A stretch of 64,000 nucleotides of DNA, taken from assembly GCA_963676345.2 (NCBI GenBank), contig CAXXTS010000001.1, forward strand, positions 1,054,001 through 1,118,000, read 5' to 3'. The notes beneath the pieces were generated by a model. The model searched no databases, was not told the DNA's origin, and was given only the letters and a program-made list of their open reading frames with translations. The translations under genes were made by a program, and so were the position numbers. The DNA is from G963665925 sp963676345. Lineage in GTDB: Bacteria; Bacillota; Clostridia; Peptostreptococcales; Acidaminobacteraceae. Shown here one piece after another: positions 25,560 through 34,484 of this stretch (positions are counted from its first letter, which is position 1; each line of letters opens with the position of its first letter).

Positions 25560-25588
25560 TTAACAATGAATGATGCGTGTGATATAAT
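25560..25588 (+). promoter_or_regulatory. sigma-A-type promoter of the class A PBP gene
   Basis: TTAACA at 25560-25565 and TATAAT at 25583-25588 with a 17-bp spacer and an extended -10 TG. The transcript would start about 32 bases before the gene. On the other strand a TGATACAAT at 25495-25503 may serve hflX. Confidence 0.75.
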
Positions 25589-25626
25589 ACCTATGTTTAT
25601 TGAATGAAGTTGCTTGGGAGGATTGT

Positions 25627-28600
25627 ATGAGCACTCAGAAGAAAGAAAATCAAAATAATTCCTCGTCGCCAAAGTCCCGACGTAAGAAGAAAAAGAAAAA
25701 GAAGAATGGTTTTTTAACATTCCTAAAATGGTTTGTACTCATTGGAATGATTATCGGACTTATTGGTACAGGTGCTACGATAGCTTATGTAAATAACATT
25801 ATCAAAAATACGGCGGCCATTGACCCCTCACGAGTAAATGATCTCTTAGATGAAAACTCTGTGATTCTTGACCCTGAGGGACGTGTTCTGGAAACCATAC
25901 AAAAGGATGGTCTTAGAACAATCATTAAATACAATGATATTAGCCCCTATACGGTCAATGCATTTATTGCTGTCGAAGACAAAACGTTTTGGGAACATAA
26001 TGGATTTAACTTCATAAGAATGGGCGGTGCCGTTCGAGATGCACTCTTCAAGGGAAAGCGTGTACAGGGAACAAGTACCATCACCCAACAGCTTGCACGT
26101 AACCTCTACTTGTTTGATACGCGTTCAGAGCGTTCCATTGACAGAAAGCTCAAGGAAGCATATTACGCTATTGAGCTAGAAAATTACTTAACAAAAGAGC
26201 AAATTGTTGAAACCTACCTAAATACGATTTATTTAGGATCAAACTCAAATGGTGTAGAAGCTGCAGCACATGCTTACTTCTCTAAGGAGGCTAAAGATCT
26301 TGACCTTGTTGAATCTGCCATGCTTGCAGGTATCCCTTCAAGTCCTTTTAACTATTCGCCTATGAGAACCATTAAGAAGGTCGATGTTACAGACGAGCAT
26401 TACATACTCGATGATTCAGATGATCTTTATACTATTGTCTATAACGAAGGTGTTGAAGAACGTTATAAAACGGTTCTGTATTTGATGCATGCCAATGCTT
26501 ATATCACAGATAGCGAATACGAAGCCGCCAAAGCCGTTGATTTAAGAACGCGTTTAATTCCAGGTAAGGAAGCCGGCGGTGAAATTACGTCCTACTTCTC
26601 TGATATGGTGCGCGATGATGTCATTAATGACCTAATGGCAGAAAAGGGCTGGACTAAGGAAGAAGCTTTAAATGCTCTTTACACACAAGGTCTTAAAATC
26701 TGGTCAACCATTGACTTCGATATGCAAAAGACACTTGAAAATGCTTACAGCAACAGAAATTTTACAACTTATTTTGGAGAGCCGACACATAACGCTGTGA
26801 AACGCTTCCAAAGAGATCACGGCTTAACAGCTGATGGCATTGCAGGTAAGGGCACCCTTTCAAAACTGGAATCTTTAGGGCTCATTAACACAAGTGATTT
26901 CTCACTTTCTTCTTATAGAAAAGGAACGGATCACGAAGACGTCATTTTGCTCAAAAAGGCTATGGATGAGCTTGAACTGCTTACCTATAATGATAACTTC
27001 CCTAAAGTCACAGTTCATTTTGACAGCAACAAAAACATCATTTCTAAAGAAAGCAAACGTATATTGCTTTACAGAAAAGATAATCTGGTCAATACAAAGA
27101 ATCAGCTGGTTATTCCTGCTTCAAACTACGCGTACAATCAAGATGGAGACTTAATTCTTCTAAAGAACAAGTTCTTCAGCATTTATCCTGTACGTCAGGA
27201 TGGCCAAATTGTGAAGATTAAGGTGGATGTAAAAAACACATACGCTTATGATGAAGACAACCCTGCAAATACACGTAACTATTCAGGTAGCTACAACATT
27301 GTAGATCTGTATCAGTATCAAGGGCGTGACCTGCTCATTCCTGATGAATACAAGACAATGGATGATGACGGAAACTGTGTGGTCGACAAATTGATTTTCA
27401 GTGACCATCCAGAGTTCTTCACAAAAGACGGCAATAACAACCTGCTTGTCGACGATGAAAACTACGTCATTACTGAGAAAGGTATAATTCAACCACAGTC
27501 TGCGATGGTAATTATTGATTATAGAACCGGCGAACTCAAAGCCATTGTTGGTGGTCGAAATGTTACTGGTCAAAAGATTTACAACCGTGCAGTTAACCCA
27601 AGACAACCGGGATCATCTATCAAACCCATTGGTGTATATCTGCCAGCAATAGACAGCAAGCAATACACAGCAGCATCAGTTTTAGATGATGTACCGTCTT
27701 TCTTGAAATACGGGGCGCCAAATGAAATATGGCCGATTAACTGGTATGCTAAATCCCGTGCTTATGAGCCTTATTGGGGACTTCAAACACTTCGTAAAGG
27801 CATTGAGTACTCTCAAAATATCATCACTGTTAAACTGGCAAATGAACTTGGTGTAGACCTCTGTATTGAATATCTGCAAAAGCTTGGTGTTTCAACCCTT
27901 GTTCTTGATGGCAGCGTTACAGATAGAACACTTTCAGCAGTTGCACTTGGGGGTATGACCCATGGTATTACACCATTGGACTTGACTGAAGCTTATGGAA
28001 CCATTGCCAATCAGGGCGTTCGCAACGATACCATTACTTATACAAAGGTAACTGACAACAGTGGCGAAATCATCATCGAAAAGAAACCAATTAAATACCA
28101 AGTTGTTGATCCTGGCTCAGCTTATATCGTTCAAGATATGATGCGCACAGGCGTTCAACGCGGTATTGCATCAACGGCTCAAATTCGTTCCGGAAATACC
28201 GGTATCCCTGTTGCAGGTAAAACGGGTACGACATCTAACAAACTGGATGCTTGGTTTGTAGGTTATACGCCTTACTACGTTGGCGCAGTCTGGTTTGGTA
28301 ATGATGTCAACATGCCACTTGACCAAGGTTCTACAATTAGTGCGAAATTCTGGAAGAATGTCATGACACAGATTCATGCAGACTTACCAGACAAGAGCTT
28401 TGATCCAGCACCTGATAACCTTATCAGACGCTCTGTTGACACGATGTCAGGCAAAATGCCAACCGAACTTTCTATGGCTGATCCGCGAGGAACGGTCATC
28501 ACCGAGTGGTTTATAAAGGGTACTCAACCTACAGAGCCGGATGATGTCCATGTTAAAGCGGCTGTATGCTCAGAAAGCGGTAAGCTCGTTACAGAATACT

Positions 28601-29100
28601 GTCCGACAACCTTGATTGAGGAACGTATTTTTACGAAGCGTACAACGCCATACGAGCCGGTTGCTAAGGTAAATGCATATGGAACACCTATACTTGATGC
28701 AGAAGGCAATCCAGAATATATTTACCCTGGTGATTGGGAATACGAGCTCCCAACTGAACCATGTGACATTCATAATGGTGAATATATTAGTATCGATCTT
28801 GGCGCAGCTGTTGATGGCTACCTCTATCCCCTATCAACTATGCAAGACGGCACTAAGGTTGTAAACTTCCCATTTGACATCACACTTAAAGATGAAAGTA
28901 TTGTATCTCTTCCTGTGGGGACAAAAATACTATTTGGTGGTATTCTTTCACTGCCAGATGGCACTATTATCTATTCAGATGAAGTCAAGACAATGGTTCT
29001 ACCGGATCCAATCCCTGTAGACAATTTACTTGAAGATTCTTCTGAAGAGAATGTCGAAGGCGACCCCCTACCAGAGAACGGTACTGCTTTGGATGAATAA
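25627..29100 (+). CDS. class A penicillin-binding protein with inserted PG-binding motif
   Basis: A 1157-residue bifunctional peptidoglycan synthase. A polybasic cytoplasmic tail (11 basic residues at 18-26) precedes one membrane segment (about 32-56). The GT51 glycosyltransferase spans about 70-250 with Glu117 in VEDKTFWEHNG and QGTSTITQQLARNLYL. The transpeptidase has Ser663 (PGSSIKP), SQN at 729-731 and KTGT at 865-868. Between them, at 384-417, lies EPTHNAVKRFQRDHGL-ADGIAGKGT, the second half of a PG_binding_1 repeat, followed by a first-half-like segment at 432-460. This makes the protein longer than usual class A enzymes. The start at 25627 follows GGGAGG. Confidence 0.93.
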   Translation: MSTQKKENQNNSSSPKSRRKKKKKKKNGFLTFLKWFVLIGMIIGLIGTGATIAYVNNIIKNTAAIDPSRVNDLLDENSVILDPEGRVLETIQKDGLRTIIKYNDISPYTVNAFIAVEDKTFWEHNGFNFIRMGGAVRDALFKGKRVQGTSTITQQLARNLYLFDTRSERSIDRKLKEAYYAIELENYLTKEQIVETYLNTIYLGSNSNGVEAAAHAYFSKEAKDLDLVESAMLAGIPSSPFNYSPMRTIKKVDVTDEHYILDDSDDLYTIVYNEGVEERYKTVLYLMHANAYITDSEYEAAKAVDLRTRLIPGKEAGGEITSYFSDMVRDDVINDLMAEKGWTKEEALNALYTQGLKIWSTIDFDMQKTLENAYSNRNFTTYFGEPTHNAVKRFQRDHGLTADGIAGKGTLSKLESLGLINTSDFSLSSYRKGTDHEDVILLKKAMDELELLTYNDNFPKVTVHFDSNKNIISKESKRILLYRKDNLVNTKNQLVIPASNYAYNQDGDLILLKNKFFSIYPVRQDGQIVKIKVDVKNTYAYDEDNPANTRNYSGSYNIVDLYQYQGRDLLIPDEYKTMDDDGNCVVDKLIFSDHPEFFTKDGNNNLLVDDENYVITEKGIIQPQSAMVIIDYRTGELKAIVGGRNVTGQKIYNRAVNPRQPGSSIKPIGVYLPAIDSKQYTAASVLDDVPSFLKYGAPNEIWPINWYAKSRAYEPYWGLQTLRKGIEYSQNIITVKLANELGVDLCIEYLQKLGVSTLVLDGSVTDRTLSAVALGGMTHGITPLDLTEAYGTIANQGVRNDTITYTKVTDNSGEIIIEKKPIKYQVVDPGSAYIVQDMMRTGVQRGIASTAQIRSGNTGIPVAGKTGTTSNKLDAWFVGYTPYYVGAVWFGNDVNMPLDQGSTISAKFWKNVMTQIHADLPDKSFDPAPDNLIRRSVDTMSGKMPTELSMADPRGTVITEWFIKGTQPTEPDDVHVKAAVCSESGKLVTEYCPTTLIEERIFTKRTTPYEPVAKVNAYGTPILDAEGNPEYIYPGDWEYELPTEPCDIHNGEYISIDLGAAVDGYLYPLSTMQDGTKVVNFPFDITLKDESIVSLPVGTKILFGGILSLPDGTIIYSDEVKTMVLPDPIPVDNLLEDSSEENVEGDPLPENGTALDE

Positions 29101-29106
29101 TTAAAA

Positions 29107-29149
29107 CCCCTTGAATCTTAGATTTTTTTCTAGGATTCAAGGGGTTTTT
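29107..29149 (+). terminator. intrinsic terminator of the PBP gene
   Basis: CCCCTTGAATC pairs with GATTCAAGGGG and is followed by five T, six bases past the stop codon. Confidence 0.9.
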
Positions 29150-29194
29150 CGATTATTGCACTCTTTTAGGGTATATTACCTATGAGGTGATTAC

Positions 29195-30364
29195 ATGAAG
29201 AAATATATTTCAACTATGTTCAAATATACAAGTGCAGGCGTTCTATTTGGGATTTGTTTTCCACTCGGTGCATGGGTCTTTGAGTGGATACGGCTCAAAA
29301 ACCATTTACCTAATTTATCAATCGGCACCCTGCATGCACAAAACCCACTGCTCTTTATGATTGACTCCGCCCCAATCTTTTTAGGTGCTTTTGCAATGCT
29401 AGGCGGTAAAGCCATGGAACGTGCAGAATCTAATCAGCACGAAATGGAAGTTACACTCAACGAGCTCAAAGCTAAAGAAGACCATGTGCATAACCTACTC
29501 GAAAGTTCCAATCAACATCGCCTCCATGTTATTTCTCTTTGTGATGAAATCTATGAGAAATTTAAAGACATTGACCTGTTTCTAGACCAAAGTTTAAACT
29601 ACAAAGACAGCTTGCTCAGCTCAAGTACCCAAATCGATAGTGCAACCTCCAAGCTCACTGAAAGCTCAGGTGATTTGCTTAATCGTTCAAAGCAAGGTAT
29701 GGAAACTATCGGTGCCTCTTTAGAAGCATTGAATGCACTGAATAGGCATATTTCCAACATATCTTCTGATATTCGCACCATAACAGAAGTCTCTGAACAG
29801 CAACTGATTGTTGCTTCAGGATTCAAAACTCAGGCAAATGAGATTACAGATATTTTTACAAAGATTAATGACATCTCTGACCAGACTAATTTACTCGCCC
29901 TAAATGCCTCTATTGAAGCCGCACGTTCTGGGGAATATGGTCGTGGATTTGCTGTTGTCGCAGAAGAAATACGTGCACTATCTGAATATACAAAAGATAT
30001 TATTGAAAAAGCAGACAGTGTCGTACTTGCGTTTTTAAGCGGGACTCAAACCATTGATAAGAAACAGATACAAATAACCCAGTCACTTGAGCAGCTCAGC
30101 ACACTCAAGGATACCATGCGAGATATGGCAAAGACCCTTGTAAGCCAATTTGATACCCTTGAGCGGGACTATAAACATATCGTATCACTCATTGAAGATG
30201 AAAGCTCTAAGATAGCCATCATCCATGACCAGAGCTCTCAACTTTTAGATATCTCTGACCAAATTAAAGATGGAATGTCTGAAGGACTTCGTGCTGTAAA
30301 CAGTAACAGAGACACCGTTGATGCCTTAAAAACATCAGCAGGTAGCTGGACGAATGAATCTTAA
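29195..30364 (+). CDS. methyl-accepting chemotaxis-type protein with short membrane N-terminus
   Basis: A 389-residue protein. Two hydrophobic segments (about 11-31 and 52-70) are joined by a short loop, so there is no sizeable extracellular sensor and no HAMP domain. The rest is helical coiled coil with the signalling tip DQTNLLALNASIEAARSGEYG-GFAVVAEEIRALS, which contacts CheA and CheW. It is shorter than most receptors. GAGGTGA precedes ATG 29195. It stands between two terminators and so is transcribed alone. Confidence 0.85.
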   Translation: MKKYISTMFKYTSAGVLFGICFPLGAWVFEWIRLKNHLPNLSIGTLHAQNPLLFMIDSAPIFLGAFAMLGGKAMERAESNQHEMEVTLNELKAKEDHVHNLLESSNQHRLHVISLCDEIYEKFKDIDLFLDQSLNYKDSLLSSSTQIDSATSKLTESSGDLLNRSKQGMETIGASLEALNALNRHISNISSDIRTITEVSEQQLIVASGFKTQANEITDIFTKINDISDQTNLLALNASIEAARSGEYGRGFAVVAEEIRALSEYTKDIIEKADSVVLAFLSGTQTIDKKQIQITQSLEQLSTLKDTMRDMAKTLVSQFDTLERDYKHIVSLIEDESSKIAIIHDQSSQLLDISDQIKDGMSEGLRAVNSNRDTVDALKTSAGSWTNES

Positions 30365-30383
30365 AGTACATAATGCCGATAAA

Positions 30384-30421
30384 AGAGGCTCTTCACCTGT
30401 AAACCGTGAAGAGCCTTTTTA
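30384..30421. terminator. shared bidirectional terminator
   Basis: AGGCTCTTCAC pairs with GTGAAGAGCCT, with T on one side and A on the other. It serves the chemoreceptor-type gene (plus) and the HD-GYP-like gene (minus), which converge here. Confidence 0.85.
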
Positions 30422-30431
30422 TTTAAAAGTA

Positions 30432-31571
30432 TTATACAGATCCCACTATGCCAACAATTTTGCAGCTTCTATTCTGTGACAAATCTATGAATTCATCATT
30501 TACGCGAATGAGTGGTCTGAATTTATCATACTGATTGGCCATAATTATTTCGCCCTTTTTACCATTGGATAATATGACTTCACCACCTACTAAAAACGAT
30601 GTGATAAACTTCACAAGACGCTCAGTCACCCGCGGGTCAAGTTCACTGTATGACATATCCCAGAGAAGTTCTGTCGCCTCAACTATTGAATAGGCCGCTC
30701 TATGTGGCCGTTCAGATAAGAGGGCATGATATGTATCTGCCACTGAAACAATGCGTGTCAGCTGGCTTATGCACCCACTATCCATTCTATTTGGGTATCC
30801 GCTCCCGTTGAGTCTTTCATGATGGGTTTCAATAATATGTATGACGTCCATATCAAATCCACCTGAATTCCATAGAATTTGCTTAGTCAGGACAACATGT
30901 TCTTCAACGCGCGAACGTTCATCTATTGTCAGTCTTGCCTTTTTATTTAAGATTTCTTTTGGAACTAGGGCTTTACCCAAGTCAGCTAAAAACGCTGCTT
31001 GAGCGAGCTTATATATACTCTGGTGTGGTACTTTTAACCATTTCCCTAGTAAGACACTTAGAATACTCACACTTGTTGAATGGGTGTACTCATAGGCTTC
31101 CTCTGATTTCATTTTTTTGAGCAGCGTAAATATATCGTCATACTTGTAAAACTCTTTTACAAGATCCTTAATGACACCCAGCACTGCTTTAGAATCTACA
31201 GATTTCCCCACTTGCACATCTTGATAAATCTTTTTATAGAATGAAACTGCTTCGTCAAAACGTTCTCTCCTTGAAGTTTCACTCTGAATAACTTCAGCAG
31301 GACGCAAAATAGCCTCAGGCTTTGATATCTCCTCTTCATAAAAAAGGTCAGGCATCTCCCCCATCATGCCTTCAAAATCTGACGCGTCTTCTGGAACTTT
31401 TTCTGGAGTATCTTCGACAAATACGAATCCTATATCCATGACTGTTAAGTTCATAATGTGCTCAGGTGTCAGCTTTGTACCAGCAGACAATACAATCGCA
31501 TCATAGTTGTTCAGTATATCCTGGGCCAAGACCATGCCTGACTCAAGATCCATCGTATCTTTCATTATCAT
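30432..31571 (-). CDS. HD-GYP-like protein with degenerate HD site (paralogue 1)
   Basis: A 379-residue protein. The N-terminal 60 residues form the DUF3391-like cap often joined to HD-GYP domains (SGMVLAQDILNNYDAIVLSAG). The C-terminal half has the HD-GYP layout with HHERLNGSGYP at 250-260. The HD pair itself is altered: Ala196-Asp197 in FLADLGK replaces His-Asp. Loss of that metal ligand makes c-di-GMP hydrolysis doubtful; a binding or regulatory role is possible. About 45 residues follow the domain with a small beta-type tail. The start at 31571 follows GGGGGA; a frame five codons longer would use TTG. Its paralogue lies 3 kb upstream. Confidence 0.85.
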   Translation of the reverse strand: MIMKDTMDLESGMVLAQDILNNYDAIVLSAGTKLTPEHIMNLTVMDIGFVFVEDTPEKVPEDASDFEGMMGEMPDLFYEEEISKPEAILRPAEVIQSETSRRERFDEAVSFYKKIYQDVQVGKSVDSKAVLGVIKDLVKEFYKYDDIFTLLKKMKSEEAYEYTHSTSVSILSVLLGKWLKVPHQSIYKLAQAAFLADLGKALVPKEILNKKARLTIDERSRVEEHVVLTKQILWNSGGFDMDVIHIIETHHERLNGSGYPNRMDSGCISQLTRIVSVADTYHALLSERPHRAAYSIVEATELLWDMSYSELDPRVTERLVKFITSFLVGGEVILSNGKKGEIIMANQYDKFRPLIRVNDEFIDLSQNRSCKIVGIVGSV

Positions 31572-31602
31572 TTTACAATCCCCCAAGTTATCATCTCTTT
31601 TT

Positions 31603-31632
31603 ATTATATAGTATGAATCAGAAATCGTACAA
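31603..31632 (-). promoter_or_regulatory. promoter of HD-GYP-like gene 1
   Basis: TTGTAC at 31627-31632 and TATAAT at 31603-31608 on the minus strand, spacer 18 bp, about 30 bases before the start codon. Confidence 0.6.
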
Positions 31633-31839
31633 TAATTCTGTAAAAATACCTTGCATCTGAAGTTGTCCTTTGTTATTTCATCAACAGCAAGTCCTCATAC
31701 TGCAGAATGCATACAAGAACGCTTCCCATTTCACACCTATTTTACTGAATCCGTCTGAAACGCCAACCAAATAGAAATGAACACAGACCATTAAGACTTC
31801 CACTCCAACGACTGATTTATAGCTCTAGTTTAGAACCAC
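31633..31839. other. noncoding gap between thiI and HD-GYP-like gene 1
   Basis: About 200 bases with no gene, repeat or RNA that I can recognise. It lies between the thiI terminator and the HD-GYP promoter. Confidence 0.4.
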
Positions 31840-31864
31840 AAAAAAGACGCCGATAAACGGCGTC
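31840..31864 (-). terminator. intrinsic terminator of the cysteine desulfurase-thiI operon
   Basis: GACGCCG pairs with CGGCGTC across TTTAT and is followed by six T on the minus strand, 16 bases past the thiI stop. Confidence 0.9.
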
Positions 31865-31880
31865 ATATATTTTCAATTTT

Positions 31881-33056
31881 TTATCCTTCAAACTCGATAT
31901 CAATAACATCTTTACCTGCAATTGCTTTTTCTATTAAAGATTCTACTTCAAGCAACTGCTCTGATTCTTCAATATCTTGCACACGGGGACGTGTTACTAC
32001 ACGTTCTGGCAAAAATACTGTACAACAGTCTTCAAATGGTAAAATAGATGTCTCAAAAGTACCTATTTTTTTAGCCCACTTGATTATATCCACCTTATCC
32101 ATTGCAATAAGCGGTCTGAGTACAGGTAAGCTCACGCGGCTGTTGGTTACCGTTAGTCCTTGTATGGTCTGACTCGCAACCTGCCCAATACTTTCACCTG
32201 TTATCAGCGCTTGACAACCGCGTTCACCAGCAATACGCTCAGCAATTGCCATCATGAAACGTCTTGATAGAATCGTCATTTCTTCCTCAGGACAATGCTC
32301 ATTAATCGCCTGCTGGATTTCAAGCAAGTTTACATTATGAACACGAATTTTTCCTGTATATTCTGAAACAATACGCGCTAGTTCCATTACTTTTTCTTTT
32401 GCACGTTCACTTGTGAAAGGGTACGAATGAAAATGAACTGCTTCAAGTGCCATACCGCGCTTTGCCATCAGCCAACCTGCTACTGGGCTATCTATACCTC
32501 CTGAAAGCAGGAGCATTCCTTTACCCGCAGAACCGTACGGCATTCCTGAAAAACCAGGTATAACACGGCAGTAAACATAGCTCTGATTACGGACTTCTAC
32601 GTTTAGAATAAACTCAGGATTGTGCACATCTACCTGAAGTGCGTCAATGGATTGATTAACATATCCTCCAACAATGCGGCTGATTTCTGGAGACTTAAAC
32701 TCAAATCCTTTATTCGAACGTCGACTCTCCACTTTAAAAGTGCTGTAGTCACTTTCTTCTAGAGTCTGCTTGACTTCCTCAAGTGCCACAGCTTTGATTT
32801 TTTCAATATCATTTTCAACTTTTACCGCTGGGGATACTGAAACAATACCAAAGACCTTTGTAACACGTTCTACCACTTCTTCTGTGTCTTCTTCATGATG
32901 TTCAACAAATATCCGTCCATGTTGCTTAGATACACGTATATCCTCCATGCCTTTTAACACGGTCTTCACATTATGAAAGAGTTTATTCTCAAAATAAGAT
33001 CTATTTTTGCCTTTCAAGGCAATTTCACCGTATCTTACGATTAAAAACTTAGTCAT
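31881..33056 (-). CDS. thiI: tRNA 4-thiouridine synthase ThiI
   Basis: A 391-residue protein that activates U8 of tRNA with ATP and inserts sulfur. It has an N-terminal ferredoxin-like domain, a THUMP domain (about 65-165) and a PP-loop ATPase with SGGIDSP at 185-191. The C-terminal rhodanese domain of enterobacterial ThiI is missing, as is common in Firmicutes. The conserved FEDCCTVFLP stretch is near residue 345. The gene starts two bases after the cysteine desulfurase stop; the pair should form the sulfur relay. Confidence 0.95.
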   Translation of the reverse strand: MTKFLIVRYGEIALKGKNRSYFENKLFHNVKTVLKGMEDIRVSKQHGRIFVEHHEEDTEEVVERVTKVFGIVSVSPAVKVENDIEKIKAVALEEVKQTLEESDYSTFKVESRRSNKGFEFKSPEISRIVGGYVNQSIDALQVDVHNPEFILNVEVRNQSYVYCRVIPGFSGMPYGSAGKGMLLLSGGIDSPVAGWLMAKRGMALEAVHFHSYPFTSERAKEKVMELARIVSEYTGKIRVHNVNLLEIQQAINEHCPEEEMTILSRRFMMAIAERIAGERGCQALITGESIGQVASQTIQGLTVTNSRVSLPVLRPLIAMDKVDIIKWAKKIGTFETSILPFEDCCTVFLPERVVTRPRVQDIEESEQLLEVESLIEKAIAGKDVIDIEFEG

Positions 33057-33058
33057 TT

Positions 33059-34219
33059 CTATCTCCCTTTTATTATCTTTTCAAGACTGTTAACAGAATC
33101 AACAACAATCTGTGCAGCATATGTCAGTGCTTCATCTGTAATCTCGCCGTTAAAACTAAACCTGATCGCGCCTTCCATTTCTTCTTCAGAAAGCCCCATT
33201 GCAGTTAATACATGTGAGTAGCTTTTATTTTTTGATGAACATGCCGATCCCGTTGATACGTATACACCTTTTGATTCCAGTGCATGAAGCAACACCTCGC
33301 CACGCATGCCAACAAAGGATATGTTAATGATATGAGGGGCAAACTGATCCGTGATTTCTCCATTCAATTTTACAGATGACAAGGCCTCTGAAATGTAATC
33401 GAAAAATTGACGCTTCATGTTTTGCATTCTTTCACTGTTTTGCTCTAATCTGCTCGTTGCAAGACGACAAGCTGCACCAAGACCAGCAAGACCCGGTACG
33501 TTTTCTGTGCCAGGGCGAAGCCCCTTTTCCTGTGCGCCACCAAACTGTCGTGGAACGAGTTTTGTCTTTTCTTTTATGAATAAAGCACCTGTACCTTTAG
33601 GACCATGGATTTTATGACCACTGATTGTATATAAGTCAACCCCTAGCCTTTTTACAGAAACCTTCAACTTACCAATTGCCTGAATACCATCCACATGAAA
33701 AATTGGCTTTTTAGCCAGTCGTTTAAGGCCCTTTCCAATTTCAAGTATTGGCTGAATGGCTCCAGTTTCGTTATTCACATGCATTATAGATACAAGAATG
33801 GTGTCCTTTTGAACCGCGCTTATAACAGCTTCAGCAGATATTCTGCCGCTACCATCCGGTTCAAGGTATGTTATGTTAAATCCTTCTTCTTCAAGCTTTT
33901 TCATAGCATTTAAAACAGAAGGGTGTTCAATTGACGTTGTAACAATATGCTTTCCTGTCTTTTGATAAGCATATGCACTACCGAAAACCGCGAGATTGTT
34001 TCCCTCGGTTCCACCAGAAGTAAAGACAATATCTTTTTCTGAACAGCCAATAAGTTTGGCCACCTCTTTTTTCGATTGCTTAAGAAGTTTTTCTCCCTGC
34101 ACCCCCATCGAGTGCATTGAAGATGGATTTCCATAATTATTAACGAGTGCATCGGTGACAGCTTCTACCACATCAGGGTAGGCCGCCGTAGTGGCACTAT
34201 TATCTAGATATACTTGCAT
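33059..34219 (-). CDS. cysteine desulfurase (NifS/IscS family)
   Basis: A 386-residue PLP enzyme that removes sulfur from cysteine and passes it to acceptors, here most likely ThiI. The N-terminal YLDNSATT, FTSGGTEGNN, the PLP-binding Lys in SGHKIHGPKG and the catalytic Cys in STGSACSSKN are all present; the short loop marks the NifS/NifZ-type group. A GTG three codons upstream is open, but GGGAG lies inside that extension, so ATG 34219 is preferred. It is probably the NifZ-like partner of thiI. Confidence 0.93.
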   Translation of the reverse strand: MQVYLDNSATTAAYPDVVEAVTDALVNNYGNPSSMHSMGVQGEKLLKQSKKEVAKLIGCSEKDIVFTSGGTEGNNLAVFGSAYAYQKTGKHIVTTSIEHPSVLNAMKKLEEEGFNITYLEPDGSGRISAEAVISAVQKDTILVSIMHVNNETGAIQPILEIGKGLKRLAKKPIFHVDGIQAIGKLKVSVKRLGVDLYTISGHKIHGPKGTGALFIKEKTKLVPRQFGGAQEKGLRPGTENVPGLAGLGAACRLATSRLEQNSERMQNMKRQFFDYISEALSSVKLNGEITDQFAPHIINISFVGMRGEVLLHALESKGVYVSTGSACSSKNKSYSHVLTAMGLSEEEMEGAIRFSFNGEITDEALTYAAQIVVDSVNSLEKIIKGR

Positions 34220-34347
34220 GCTTTTCACTCCCTGCTAAACAGTCTCACTTATTTTATATTACCTTTATTTCTTTGTAAAGCATCGTGAATGATTCCCGCT
34301 ATAGTTCATCTTTTTATCGCTACCTAATTTTTTTCATTACATAAATT

Positions 34348-34381
34348 CAGTAGGTACACTCATTTTTCAATGTACCTACTG
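34348..34381. other. hairpin in the gap downstream of HD-GYP-like gene 2
   Basis: CAGTAGGTACA pairs perfectly with TGTACCTACTG. It could end the minus-strand HD-GYP transcript, but no clear T run follows, and it is about 100 bases past that stop codon. It precedes the cysteine desulfurase gene by about 130 bases. Confidence 0.5.
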
Positions 34382-34484
34382 GCTTAATTATATATCGGAT
34401 ATATTCAAAACACTTAATACCTTCAAATGTTTTAATCAAAGAACACAGTAAAGTATCTATTTAGGCACTTTAATAAACCCATCA

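Noticed and set aside
31633..31839. Riboswitch or T-box before thiI or in the gap
   Set aside because: No T-box sequence, thi-box or other known aptamer core is visible, and the gap lies downstream of thiI.
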